DNA of 64,000 bases from Henricia sp. BOLD:AAB3569 (GCA_037783545.1 JBBELK010000534.1:310001-374000), one strand, 5' to 3'. Counted from the stretch's first letter, positions 40,475-50,600 are shown. Program-made: numbers and translations. The notes: a model not told the origin generated them from the sequence alone.

Positions 40475-40978
40475 TAGTCTGGTACCCGGACCAAAAATTA
40501 TTTGACTAGACTGAATTTAAGGTCCGGCAGCCGCCAATTCCGCCATTTTGAAACAGGAGGAATTCCTCCTTTTTCCGAAGGTTCCCGAAGTTACCCGAAT
40601 GCACGTCCGGTCGTTACCGTTATTCGTCGGGTACAATTCGTCATTGTTTCGAGTAGTACAATATGGAGCTCACTGGGTGATGCAGACAAGGTTTGAATTT
40701 TCTTTTTGATGCTAGCATATACATGTATATTAAAATGGGCATATTTAATATTTTAAGGTTAATATATTAAATTTGTATTGGTCAAATATGGAATAACCCC
40801 TTTCAAATTGTTGTACACTCATTCTATATAGCGCGCAGCGCGCTTTGAAAATTAACGGTTATGTGCTCCTAAAAATAAATGCATGACGTAATGCTTAAAG
40901 TGCTATTTTAAACACGACAGTAGCCTGTCCTCATATTCAGTCGTCGTATGTAGAATATGTGGACCGGGAACCAGTCTA
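40475..40978. mobile_element. TAGTCTGGTACCCGG element with perfect 9-bp target duplication
   Basis: 504 bp, left end TAGTCTGGTACCCGGACC, right end GGACCGGGAACCAGTCTA, flanked by CCTCCATAG at 40466-40474 and 40979-40987. The opposite arm of the inverted repeat has a single CTATGGAGG, which is the empty site. Its ends are related to the 347-bp MITE at 6871. Confidence 0.95.
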
Positions 40979-41202
40979 CCTCCATAGGAAATGCACACAG
41001 TTCTCCAAAATTGGCCAACAGAGGGCGCTATTTTTGAAGGAAAAATTTAAATGTAAAAATATAAAAATCTGGTGATTTTCGGGTTTGTGGATTTTGGTTT
41101 TTGTAATTCACTTGACATTGACTAATAGAATTTGCTATTTCCACATAGTTCTGAGAACTGCGCCACGAAACTGAAAGATAATCACCTATGCCCCATGGTC
41201 TA

Positions 41203-42420
41203 CATCTCTTAAATGCATTTTGTTTGAATTCTTTTGTCCAAGTTTAGTTATCTGGGCATTTCAAAATAAGCCTATATATGTTTTTTTTATCGTTTATTTT
41301 CTACATAAATGTTAAATTTGTAATAACTTGACGGCAATTTGGAAATAAATGTTGAATTCAATTGCAGCTAACTTTTTAAATTAATGTCAATTTTGGCAAA
41401 GGTAATTATTCGATTTTTGGATAGAGTCAACTAAATTTTGCGCGGCACCTGAATACCAAATCCAGAAAAAATGTCAAAATAAGTGGGAGGAAAATAGAAC
41501 CCCTCTAAAAATCGAAGGTGACTCAAGTAGAATCTCCACATCTCCCCCGCAAGAAAAACCAGGTCAAACGTCTTGAATTTTAGCCCAAAAGCACGCAGGC
41601 CTGGGCCAATTTCCGGATCGCGCATTGAGGCCCAATTCTTGCACGGCCAAGCTCGAGTCTTGAGCTTGCACGATTGCGCGTCTTCGCCGAGGGCAGAGCC
41701 TCTTTTCTCCCCTCTTACGATCGAGTGAGGACCCGCTCCTACACTCTTCACCTTACGTCGCCCCTTGAGAGAAGCCCTGATGGGCGGTTCGAATCGTTTT
41801 GGGCTCGGCTTCAGAACGAAGTGTTGATAGTGCGCGATGTGGAATTTGTACAAAATTAGGTTCCCTGAAGACCTGAAACCTAAGCCATTTCTTGCGTCGC
41901 CCGATAACTTGTACTTCACACTTTACACCAAATACAGTAGATCAAGTGCGTTGACCGATCTTTTCCCCTACCTACTATTTGACGACAACCGTTTTCTTTC
42001 GCCAGCTCCTAACCTACCCCCAATCATGAAAGTTGATCTTGGCGAACACTCGCGCGGTTCGTCCGTCCACGCGGGATTTTCTTCAGCTAATGCATCCGGC
42101 GCGACATCACAACACGCGTATCCCCCAGAGAAAGAACACAGGGCGACCCATTAGACGAATTAATTCCGGACCAAGTACGGTTTAAGTCCGTTTCTTCCCC
42201 CACATTCCAATTTGCATCTTATGGAGAGTGCGAGAGCGAGCTCTGTGACAAAGCAAAGGCATTTCGTTCTGGCGATTCTCAATGAATTATTTATAATGGA
42301 TTGGTGATTTGCAATTAAGCGGAAATCTTTTAAGTCCTTGTTTCAGCTGTTTGTCAAATTTGTTATCGAGATGATCGTGATTAGTTTAATACCAAGCGAA
42401 ACAAGTAGCATAGTTTAACG
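41203..42420. other. Gap with a GC-richer anonymous segment at 41560-42160
   Basis: Minus-strand (41431-41919, 162 codons) and plus-strand (41837-42154, 105 codons) ORFs overlap in a segment richer in GC than its surroundings. Neither shows a domain I recognise, and no promoter or splice sites support either. Possibly an old retroelement or non-coding sequence. Confidence 0.3.
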
Positions 42421-42425
42421 TAACG

Positions 42426-42709
42426 AAAACATGCAAAACGACGGCATGCCATTGGTGGATTTCCCGCTTGAAGCGCGCCGTATGCGTATCAGTAAAACGC
42501 ACAACGCGCACAGCCACAACGCACATGCACAACGCATATGCACATATGCAAAACGCGAACACACAGAGCGCATGCATGCACATCGCGCACGCCTATCGTG
42601 CACGCACAGCTCACATGCACAAAGCGCACACACAGCGTTCATGCACAACGCACACGACGCGCACGCATGATGCACGCGCACAACGCGCACGCACATAGTT
42701 ACTTCAATC
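42426..42709. repeat. ACGCACA/TGCACA-type degenerate microsatellite
   Basis: About 280 bp built from CGCACA, TGCACA, ACGCGCAC and CATATGCA words without a fixed period. All six frames give Ala/His/Cys-rich ORFs, which are artefacts. Confidence 0.85.
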
Positions 42710-42854
42710 AGGGCTGCGTTCCAAACACGCGAACGTTGCCAACGTTCGCCACTGGTTACAATGCTTTTGTGCACTCGTCTATGGAAAGCCGGGTACCGAT
42801 TGTTGGCGAACGATGAAAACGTTTGCAATGTTCGCGTGTTTGGAACGCAGCCCT
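42710..42854. mobile_element. CAGGGCTGCGTTCC TIR element
   Basis: CAGGGCTGCGTTCCAAACAC then GCGAACGTTGC at the left and its inverse GCGTGTTTGGAACGCAGCCC then TG at the right. About 145 bp. CAGGG ends recall hAT; no clear duplication is visible. Confidence 0.7.
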
Positions 42855-43570
42855 GGTACCTCCATTTTGATATCATATTTAATGTTAACTAAATGCACAT
42901 GCGTTCTCTTCTACAAGGACTCCGTATATATCAAATACACAGAGACCTTCCTAAAAGCGTCACTATAGTTAGATGTTCCCAAATCCCCAAATTTTGCTAC
43001 GATAAAAAAAGCTTATTACAAAGAAAATGACAACACAGCACAGATTTTCTGTCAAAAGCAAAGCCTACACTTGTTTCGTATGAAACCTACAAGTGTCGAA
43101 TTTCCTTGCATTTGTTTTTACAAAATGGACCGAAATAACAATACTAAATCACCGTATCGACAGGTTAAACATCTTTCAGTCAGTTCTGCTTCGATTTTAT
43201 CGATTTTCAGCGCCAAAAATGGCACAAAATATTGTTTTAATACAAGGCAGTTTTTGTCCGCTGTCGATTACTTCCATAACAGAAGCCTAGATGCACAATC
43301 CTCGTTTAGTAACCCGAGATTTTCCCGGCGTGTGTGGTTGGGATTTGCGGCAGCTATTTGTTTCTGCGGTCACTTACTCGAGTGCACTCAAAACAACTTG
43401 ACCGCTAGAGTTGCGCGTGTGCGCGTTACTTTACCCACGCGTTCAGGGACGCGCGTAGGTTCAAGTGCACCATCCAATACCCAGCCTACATACTTATGAC
43501 CGTACTTTGCCGATACCACACCTTTAACGTGCTGTTTTGAGACACAATATACTGACTACAGTTTAAATAC
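42855..43570. other. Unique gap
   Basis: A 142-codon ORF at 43071-43499 shows no motif and overlaps another frame. Nothing else recognised. Confidence 0.3.
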
Positions 43571-43574
43571 GATA

Positions 43575-44620
43575 AGGGGCACTGGTTTGGTATAATTTAT
43601 GCAAATATATGACAAGTAGCTCATTAATATGCAGAAATGGTAATCCCTGTGATATATGCACTGTGACAATCCTTTTCGAGTATCTTTTTACTGTGGGCTG
43701 AAACGTTTGTTTGGTACGAAGAATGGTATAATATGTAAATGTATTCATGTAGCTCATTAATATGCATGAGGATAGTATGCACTTAGCAAGCGCACTGTAA
43801 CCCTCCTTTTCCTTTATCAATCTTCCATGTGTTGTGTTAAAGCGATAACCTTAGTTTGTTAAATATGAAGAAAGTGACAAGACCTTGGTACAATTTATGT
43901 AAATATATTCAAGTAGCTCATTAATATGCATAAGGTGGTATCGTATGAAGGGTGGTATGCACTGTGATAATTATACGCAGTGTAACTCTCTTTTTCCTTT
44001 ATCACTGTTCCAAGTGTTGTGTAAAGGCGACAACCTCACGGATTGTTAAAGTTGCACTGCCCGTGTTTGGGCCGATTTGGGCGTCAAATTTGTTTTTTAA
44101 AGTTAAATAGGTATTTTTCTAGAATAGAACAAAGTTATCAGCTTTCATTTGGTACCAAGAACGTAAAAATCCGTCAAGGATTAATGCCAGTCGATTAAAA
44201 ACAAGAAATGATTAAATGGCTGGCAGGTCAATTAATCGAGAGGGTTATGACGTAAATGTACATGTGCGCGTACATGTGTACATTATACACATACTATGTA
44301 CATAATGAGCGTACGCGCACATGTACAACATGTGAAGCACGTTTTAAGAAGAAGGCTTGTATCTCCAATTCCCGACGTCGGAAATTTAAGTTTTTGATAT
44401 TTTTCGTTACAGAGACACGTATAGCTTTCTAAATTCGTTCGCTTGTGTAAATTATTATTTTTAATCCTTTCACCGAAACACGGGCAATGCAACTTTAATA
44501 TGGGTAAAGTGCTTCCATAACACTCTGTGTTGCGTAAAGACGATAACCAAAAGGTTTGTTAGATATACTAAAAGTGGCAAGCTCTTTAATAATATAATTT
44601 ATGTAAATATCTACAAATAG
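43575..44620. repeat. Degenerate tandem repeat, about 150-320-bp units, split by a MITE
   Basis: At least three units share AATTTATGTAAATATATTCA, GTAGCTCATTAATATGCA, CTTTTTCCTTTATCA and GTGTTGTGTAAAGGCGATAA-like words (43575, 43730, 43895, 44500). The last unit is cut by the TTAA-flanked element at 44046-44498. Confidence 0.65.
44046..44498. mobile_element. TTAAAGTTGCACTGCCCGTG MITE
   Basis: Left end TTAAAGTTGCACTGCCCGTG, right end CACGGGCAATGCAACTTTAA, TTAA at both sides. In the middle is a second palindrome of GTACATGTGCGCGTACATGT type (44248-44340). Confidence 0.88.
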
Positions 44621-44713
44621 GTTTAAGCCAGTTGGTGTTAATTCCATGACGACACTCCCCAAATGTATATCATAGATTTCTTCCTTTAGGCTACCGACAT
44701 ACAAAAACATGTA

Positions 44714-45384
44714 CAGGGTGTCCCAGAAAAATCGAAACCGAGATTTATCGATGTTTAATCATACTTTAATCTCAATCTTGAATAATAAATGACACATATT
44801 TGGAAAGCTTAGTTCCTCATCTTTCATTTGATACCACTCATATGATACATACTTCACGCATAAATGAATAAAGACAATATGAAGCAGGGCTACCAAAAAG
44901 TCGTTTGCACAATATTACGATACCTGAATTTCAGGGGTTTCAACACGCACGTTTTTAATGCACACGTTACGATCTCTGAATCCATTCATGCGAAAAATCG
45001 GTCAGGTGTGAAAAAAATCCGAATGATTTAAAAACAAAAAACATGAAAATTCAATCCATATTTAAATGCAGGATATCTCTGTCATCCTTGGCTCATTTTT
45101 CCTGACTGAGGTATCATACGAAAGGGCAGGAAATGAACTTTTTAGAAATGTGATTATTTATTTGAAATTCAGGTATCGTTGTGCAAACGACTTTTTGGTA
45201 GCCCTGTTTCATATTGTCTTTATTCATTCATGCGTGAAGTATGTATCATATGAGTGGTATCAAATGAAAGATGAGGAACTAAGCTTAAGTTTCCAAATAT
45301 GTGTCATTTATTATTCAAGATTGAGATTAAAGTTTGATTAAACATCGATAAATCTCGGTTTCGTTTTTTTTCTGGGACACCCTG
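44714..45384. mobile_element. Mariner-like foldback MITE (CAGGGTGTCCCAGAAA ends)
   Basis: 671 bp, flanked by TA on both sides. The two arms of about 220 bp are near-perfect inverse copies (CCCAGAAAAATCGAAACCGA, GATACCACTCATATGATACA, AAAGTCGTTTGCACAATATT-type words), and the centre (44936-45164) is unique. CAGGGTGTCCC with a TA target is a well-known end type of Tc1/mariner elements. The 91-codon ORF is part of it and has no transposase motif. Confidence 0.92.
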
Positions 45385-45399
45385 TATATTGGTACAACT

Positions 45400-45535
45400 C
45401 TTCTCCAAACTAAATGCTCCAGGATTTTTCAATTGTATCACACAACACACTGGACCTACGGTTTTACATCCCATCTAAAGGATGGAGCAATTGCGGTTAA
45501 GCGCTTTGATCGGGAGCCCAAGTACTACAACATGT
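45400..45535 (-). repeat. SINE 3' body fragment
   Basis: GTATCACACAACACACTGGA, CCTACGGTTTTACATCCCAT then CTAAAGGATGGAGCA and AAGCGCTTTGATCGGGAGCC match the CTTGCCCAAGG SINE in reverse, diverged. Confidence 0.65.
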
Positions 45536-45860
45536 CTCAAACGCGGAACTCTAGTTTTCTTTTTTTTCTTTTTTTCCCTCTAAGCGGTACGACATGTACC
45601 GTACCAGATAACGATCAAAAGCAGTTTGGCCTATGGCGTTTAAGGGACAAACAGGTAAAAGATGTTATCTTCTTTGGGCCCAGTGACCAATTTCGTTATT
45701 GACCAGCGGCCAAATTCCATAAAAACCGTAAGCACACGTTTTCTGTTCTAGCGACGCTCTAAAACGGCGTTGTCTATAATTTCACAATTTTAACCCGTTT
45801 TTCACTTTAGTTTTTTTCACTTTTGATTTATAGTTTTTTCCTCTGTCTTATTTTCCAGGT
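45536..45860. other. Gap upstream of the TATA-type promoter
   Basis: T-rich, no gene recognised. Confidence 0.3.
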
Positions 45861-46128
45861 CTGATATAAAAGCAACGATCCGGAATTCACATTTCAATAG
45901 ACAGCGATCACCAAGGCTGTTGGCACCAAATTGAATTATACGCGGCAACATGGATGCACCAAAGAGCTCCCAAGGAACCAATTATCATCGATTATGTGCG
46001 CCTGCGCAGTAGATGCAGTACAGTCATGCCCCAGGCGCGGTGACGTACGTACAGAAATATATCAAGCGCAGGTCTATGTGATTTCTGTGTGGGGTAACGG
46101 TTTGGTGTATCTGCGATAGACGCCTGCG
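45861..46128 (+). promoter_or_regulatory. TATA promoter and non-coding first exon of the PRR16/INSYN1-like gene
   Basis: TATAAAAG at 45865-45872 predicts a start near 45895. A strong donor CTGCG/GTAAGTGAG begins at 46129. Between them are only short frames, including a 20-codon upstream ORF at about 45950. Linking this to the coding exon at 47171 is my inference from orientation, spacing and the matching acceptor. Confidence 0.5.
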
Positions 46129-47170
46129 GTAAGTGAGAATGACGTTATAATCTGCGAATGCTGGGACGAGCTTTAGATGTGGAAAACGTGGAGAGAGACT
46201 CCAGTTTCGAAAATTATAGTCTTCTCGGGTCGTCCAGGATAATCGCTTGAGGTCTTTTTAAGAAGAATTGAACGGTGCAACCAAACACGGGATTAAGTCG
46301 AATTGTGAGCCAGTGGCGGAGAGAATTTCGCTTTTTTTGTTTACAGGATCAGTTGCGACTTTAAGGAAAAAATACTGCTGTGTTACTTGAATAGGAGCTC
46401 TTTTCTGTACCGGACACTTGTGCAAAACAAGGGACAGTTTCTAAGCAGCATGGTGAGGGAAGACACCAAAATGCCGCGAGAACAGCATGAATTTTGAGAT
46501 GTAAATTCTTCTTGTGGCCTGTTTTATTTGCATCTATCCCAGGCGTGGGTTGTATGTTGTTTTATGACATCCCAAGCCGCCTAGCTGCTAGCCCAGTGAA
46601 AACACAACCCCCTCCCCTGTGCGACTCGGGTGCTCATCAATATTCACTGATCTCTAAAGGAATCTGCGGTTGCGGATCAACTTTTCGTCGTTTCCCCCGA
46701 TTTCTCAGGCTTAATCTATGCAAAGCCACTCACCGGGCCCGCCGGCCAAATCACCCCTAGACGGACAACAAATCTTCCCGGTCCCATATCGGTACGACTC
46801 CGCTCATGTACGTATACTGAGAGGTTGTTTCATCAATAGGCAGCCATTTTCTGTCTTTCTTCGAGCACGCTGAGGACATTTCAACATATGAGCACAGCTG
46901 CGGTTTGCACGCTCCAACGAACCACCGAGACTCTTCAATATTCGAGGCTCAAGTTCACGAACGGTTGAAAATTTCAAGCACCGTGTTTTTTTCTTGAGGA
47001 TTGCCGCAGCGTGCCCACTCGCCGACGTTGGCACGTGTTATAAGCCTCGTGTGTCTCATTTCGATTTACTCTGTCAGATTACCTGGCGTCTGTGTGGACG
47101 TTTAAGTTTTGAAACACGGAGGTGTTCCACGACGCGTGAAATTAGATATCCAGCTATTTTTTCTCTCTAG
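46129..47170 (+). other. Putative 1042-bp intron
   Basis: Starts GTAAGTGAG and ends TATTTTTTCTCTCTAG, a good polypyrimidine acceptor. No repeat was recognised in it, in contrast to most of the window. The 88-codon ORF at 46494-46760 inside lacks support. Confidence 0.45.
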
Positions 47171-47207
47171 CTGTCGTGAATTATTTGTGGAAAAGAGAGG
47201 GTGAACT

Positions 47208-48029
47208 ATGGCTATGAAAAACAAACGTCGTAAACATCTCGTGAAGCAACAAATTGGCGTGGTCATTACGGACTTGGAAAAGGTAATTTCGGAACTAAAC
47301 ACGGTCGTCAGAGAATTAAAAGGCGTCTTGAATCAAATCGAGCGAGTTTCGATTTATCTAGACGACGAGCAAACAAAAGCGAATGAACGGGAGTCCAAGA
47401 AAAATAAACGGGTGGTGAAAAGATCGGCTTGTGTTGTTAAGAGCTGCGAAAATGGCGTCGTTTTGCCGCGCATGTGCAGTCCGTGTAAATCGTTATCGCA
47501 GTATGTGACTGTGCGGAATGGCTTGAATGGTACAAAATGTGCCTTCGCGGCTTCGCCACAAAAGTGTCGGCACGAGTACTGCGTGTACGCGCAGTCCCCA
47601 CACCACGTGACCAAACCACGTGACTCGGACGCGGGCACGTCTGGGGACGATGGGAGTCCGCGACGCGACGGTTGCTCTGGCGACGCCTGGTGCCTGTGCC
47701 CGAAACACGACCTGATGGCGTGGGACCAGCGATCGCTGTCTTTCCCGTCACCAGCCCATAGCCTGACGGCCAAACTCCGGGAAAGCAAATCCATCTGCGG
47801 GTCGCAGACTTCGTGCAGTGATGACGCACAATCGTCTGATTTCCAAGCTGATTATAATCGTGACATCAACACTTGGACTACGTATGCCATGGTGCATATT
47901 GATGCTTCCAGCGATGCGTGGTCGGCAGACGAGGCGCCGGTATGCAGCGAGGTCTTGTCTCCGACCCACTCTCACCACTCTGGTGAAAAACGCATCATGC
48001 ACGTCTCACCATTAGTTATTGAATCATGA
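47208..48029 (+). CDS. 273-residue protein with a PRR16 (Largen)/INSYN1-like N-terminal helix
   Basis: Longest ORF of the window. It starts at an ATG directly preceded by an in-frame TGA (47202-47204), 37 nt after an acceptor (47170). Residues about 12-54, with VKQQIGVVITDLEKVISEL and then ELKGVLNQIERV, match the conserved N-terminal helix of vertebrate PRR16/Largen and inhibitory synaptic factor 1: VK-QI, DLE-V, ELK-V and QI are shared in register. Next comes a basic stretch (about 60-75), a Cys-rich middle, and Ser/Asp-rich regions with Trp (DAWCLC near 160, SSDAWSADEA at 234-243). The C-terminal RVRF-type motif of the vertebrate proteins is not visible. In vertebrates INSYN1 acts at inhibitory synapses and PRR16 on cell size; transferring either role here would be speculation. 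The antisense ORFs over it are shadows. Confidence 0.65.
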   Translation: MAMKNKRRKHLVKQQIGVVITDLEKVISELNTVVRELKGVLNQIERVSIYLDDEQTKANERESKKNKRVVKRSACVVKSCENGVVLPRMCSPCKSLSQYVTVRNGLNGTKCAFAASPQKCRHEYCVYAQSPHHVTKPRDSDAGTSGDDGSPRRDGCSGDAWCLCPKHDLMAWDQRSLSFPSPAHSLTAKLRESKSICGSQTSCSDDAQSSDFQADYNRDINTWTTYAMVHIDASSDAWSADEAPVCSEVLSPTHSHHSGEKRIMHVSPLVIES

Positions 48030-48169
48030 AATATCACAGTAACTTTTAAAAAAACACGGCAGTTGTTAAAAAATATAAATGCCAATGATTAAATGTCTAG
48101 ACATACCACGGCACGTTTTAAATTCCAAACACAATTAGTCTTTCGCGTGTAAACTTTTCACAATTTCTT
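48030..48169 (+). other. 3' flank of the 273-residue ORF
   Basis: AT-rich, no perfect AATAAA in the first 140 nt; AATAAAATG occurs at about 48389 within the following repeat. Confidence 0.3.
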
Positions 48170-48500
48170 CACTTTCAAATGCAGGTGCAGTTTAGAAAGT
48201 CCACTGTAGGCCTACTATGCTGTTGTTGCTATGTGGTGAAAGCCAATGCCTACCAACCAACAATCCAGTTGCTTTGTGCCATTCTCCCCTACTCTGCACA
48301 CGGTATAGGGCGCTTTCACATGGGGTCAAAGGTCACGACCCTCCCGTGTTTGTCTTCCAGATGGGGAGAGAACAATAGAGCCACGTGGAGAATAAAATGC
48401 ACGTGGCTGCTAGCAGAAAAGCACGGGCTTTACACGGGAGATGTTTAGTGACCCGTGACAGCTGTGAGACCGCTCTATTGATTCTGTATTTCACACCTGC
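48170..48500 (+). mobile_element. TTGTTGCTACGTGGTGCACG MITE family, copy 2 (altered)
   Basis: CACTTTCAAATGCAGGTGCA, TTTAGAAAGTC, GTTGTTGCTATGTGGTGAAA. The second half is replaced by a foreign stretch up to TGTATTTCACACCTGCCGCA. Confidence 0.6.
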
Positions 48501-48748
48501 CGCAATGAGTTTGCAATGAGCCGAATTTTTTTTTTCAGTTTAAGGAAAAATTCACTTAAACTGATTACAGATGTGATAAAATAGCACATGGAACTATTGT
48601 TTTAGTACACATTTCTCTTTAACCTTTTAGTTTTATTAAATAGCAGTGATATTATACTTAATATTTTGTAGCCAAAAATATATTATTGTTTAAGTATAGA
48701 AGTAAAACTATCGTCGTAGCTATTTAGTAAATGAGTTTACTGTAACGA
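48501..48748. other. AT-rich gap
   Basis: Nothing recognised. Confidence 0.3.
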
Positions 48749-48750
48749 TA

Positions 48751-49245
48751 TAAACTCCTCAAAAAAAGTTCGGAAAGTCAAGTTTGACTGACGATTTCTC
48801 TCTTGTTGCAAAATAATTTTCTTTGAATTTTATATCAGTGGAAAGCCCTGTTATTCCTCTTTACGATGATGTGTCATTTGTTACGATTAAGCAATTGGGG
48901 GATGTGCAGCACAGCTGAATACGGGGGCGGGTGTAAAGTGAAATGTCACAAAATGCATTGCTATATGATTGTCAAAAGGTGCATTGACACATTCCCATCC
49001 TCCAAGCAAAAGGGGAATGCACTGCATGACAATAGCAGTGAATTTTGTGACATTTCACTTTTCACCCACCCCTGTATTCCGCTATACTGCACATCCCCCA
49101 ATTGATTAAACATACCAAATGACACATCACTGTAAAGAGGAATAACAGGGCTTTCCAATGATACCAAATTCAAGGGAAATTATTTAGTAACAAGAGAGAA
49201 ATCGTCAGTCAAACTTGACTTTCCGAACTTTTTTTGAGGAGTTTA
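48751..49245. mobile_element. Mariner-like foldback MITE (TAAACTCCTCAAAAAAAGTT ends)
   Basis: 495 bp flanked by TA (48749-48750 and 49246-49247). The arms of about 210 bp are inverted copies (GTTCGGAAAGTCAAGTTTGA, AAAGCCCTGTTATTCCTCTT, AATTGGGGGATGTGCAG, GTGAAATGTCACAAAAT). The centre is short. Both overlapping ORFs are arms of the palindrome. Confidence 0.9.
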
Positions 49246-49304
49246 TATTTTTGTGGGGTTTTGTATCGTAAATACACGTGCGAAACGTGTACAGACAGCA
49301 AGGT

Positions 49305-49858
49305 TGCAGTCGAGTCTATCAGAAGTCTATCACAAGTCCAGAGCCGATAAAATCACAAGTCCGTGACAAGTCCCGCACATGTCCAGTAACAGGAAGCAAA
49401 GGATGAACACGCACAAATGAATGCCTTTTTTGGGGTATTGTGGTCGAGCGGTTTGGGTCCCTGGCTGGCAGTACTCGGGTGAAAACTTGGGGTTGCGGGA
49501 TCGATGCCCGGCTCGGGTACCTGTGTCCCTGAGCAAGGCACCTAAACACACTTGCTCCATCCTTCAGAAGGGATGTAAAGCCGTTGGTCCATTGTGTTGT
49601 GTAATGCACTTAAAAGATCCCAGAGTATTCTTTCGTGAAGAGTAAGGAGATTCCCCTGTGTCTCTGGCCGTCGGCTGTCAATGGCGCCAACCACCTATGT
49701 ATCTCAATGTTTAGGTAGAAGACACTTGTAAGCTTCATGCCTACGGGCTGCGAATTGAAGTTCATTAAACTCATTAAATAAAAACAAATTGAAAAGCTTG
49801 CGACTTGACCTTGTGAAGGCTTGTGAGGACTTGTGATGGACTTGTGAAGCATACATCA
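49305..49858. mobile_element. ACAAGTCC TIR element, copy 2, split by a SINE
   Basis: Left part 49305-49436 (GTTGCAGTCGAGTCTATCAG, CAGAGCCGATAAAATCACAA, GGATGAACACGCACAAAT) and right part 49790-49858 (GGCTTGTGAGGACTTGTGAT). In between is the full SINE. Confidence 0.75.
49437..49789 (+). repeat. Most complete SINE of the CTTGCCCAAGG family (tRNA head plus body)
   Basis: The tRNA-Leu/Ser-like head has GTGGTCGAGCGGTTTGGG as box A and GGGATCGATGCCCGG as box B with a long variable arm between, then CCCTGAGCAAGGCACCTAAA, CACTTGCTCCATCCTTC, GGGATGTAAAGCCGTTGGTC, TTCTTTCGTGAAGAG and GTGTCTCTGGCC. Five or more headless relatives occur in the window. Confidence 0.8.
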
Positions 49859-49859
49859 A

Positions 49860-50320
49860 ATGCATGCAAAATCGCGTGGTCTGGACGGAAATACCACAAA
49901 TGACAACTCCATATATCTGCCTTTGGTGTAACCGCTCAGCGTATAAAGTTTATTGATAAGTGAAGTGCATTTTGTAAATAATATATATAAATGTCATTTT
50001 TTCCTGACGTTTTAAAGAGTTGCACCTGTGCTGTTTTGACGAGTGATATGTTGCTTAGAGCATCGCACGCCAGAGAATTGGTGTGATTAATGAACGGCGA
50101 ATGACGCGTGTGGATTTAAAGATGTAAGTATAGACGTGTTGAGTCACTTGAGATTGTACATGCGCTGTGTGTGTCTTTAATTTGTACGGTTCCTCGCAAT
50201 GCAACATTTGTAATTTCCCAAACTGTACGGCGGATATGGCGTACAGTTTGGTACATTACAATTTTTCCAAGTATGTTTTGTAGTCTCGCATAATCTCGTC
50301 CGAACGAGCCTTTTGCGTGT
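49860..50320. other. Unique gap
   Basis: Only a short inverted pair ACTGTACGGCGGATATGGCG/TACAGTTT (about 50220-50250) was noticed. Confidence 0.3.
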
Positions 50321-50324
50321 TCTT

Positions 50325-50600
50325 CACATTCAAACGGAGGTGCAGTTTAGAAAGTCACATACTAAGGTGTTGTTGCTACGCGGTGCACGCCATGGCCTAG
50401 CAACGAATAGTCTGGTTGCTTTATGCCATACTCTCCTACGGTGAACATGGTTTTGATTCTGTACTTCACACCTGCCGCGTGCACCACATAGCAACACAAA
50501 TTTAGTCTGGCCAAGTGGATACTAAGTGTGCATGTGAAAAGAAGCACGTAAGTATACCAGACGCTATTTACGTGAAACACGCCAAAGGCTATTACGACTG
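50325..50600 (+). mobile_element. TTGTTGCTACGTGGTGCACG MITE family, copy 3
   Basis: CAAACGGAGGTGCAGTTTAG, GTTGTTGCTACGCGGTGCAC and inverse GCGTGCACCACATAGCAACA, then ACTAAGTGTGCATGTGAAA and AGACGCTATTTACGTG. Confidence 0.8.

Larger units (their letters stand above)
38032..41202. repeat. 3.2-kb inverted repeat with a different insertion in each arm
   Basis: The left arm (38032-38552 plus 39059-39140) and right arm (40085-40474 plus 40988-41202) are inverted copies: TAGACCATGGGGC with GCCCCATGGTCTA, GAGAACTGTGTGCATTTCCT with AGGAAATGCACACAGTTCTC, TGCACACACAGCAGTC, GCCAACATCTCATTTGTTTT with its inverse, CTGGCCACTGGCCACATTAT with its inverse. The left arm is split by 38553-39058, the right by 40475-40978. 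The central 0.95 kb contains duplicated AAGTTGGAGAATTT and TTGGGTA words. Confidence 0.9.

Noticed and set aside
41431..42154. 162- and 105-codon overlapping ORFs in a GC-richer stretch
   Set aside because: No recognised domain, no promoter or splice signals and mutual overlap; left as an anonymous segment.
42386..42876. Cys/His/Ala-rich ORFs on both strands
   Set aside because: All six frames are open through a CGCACA/TGCACA microsatellite; no codon bias or conserved start.
47354..47829. 146- and 130-codon antisense ORFs
   Set aside because: They are shadows of the 273-residue plus-strand ORF, which alone has conserved content.
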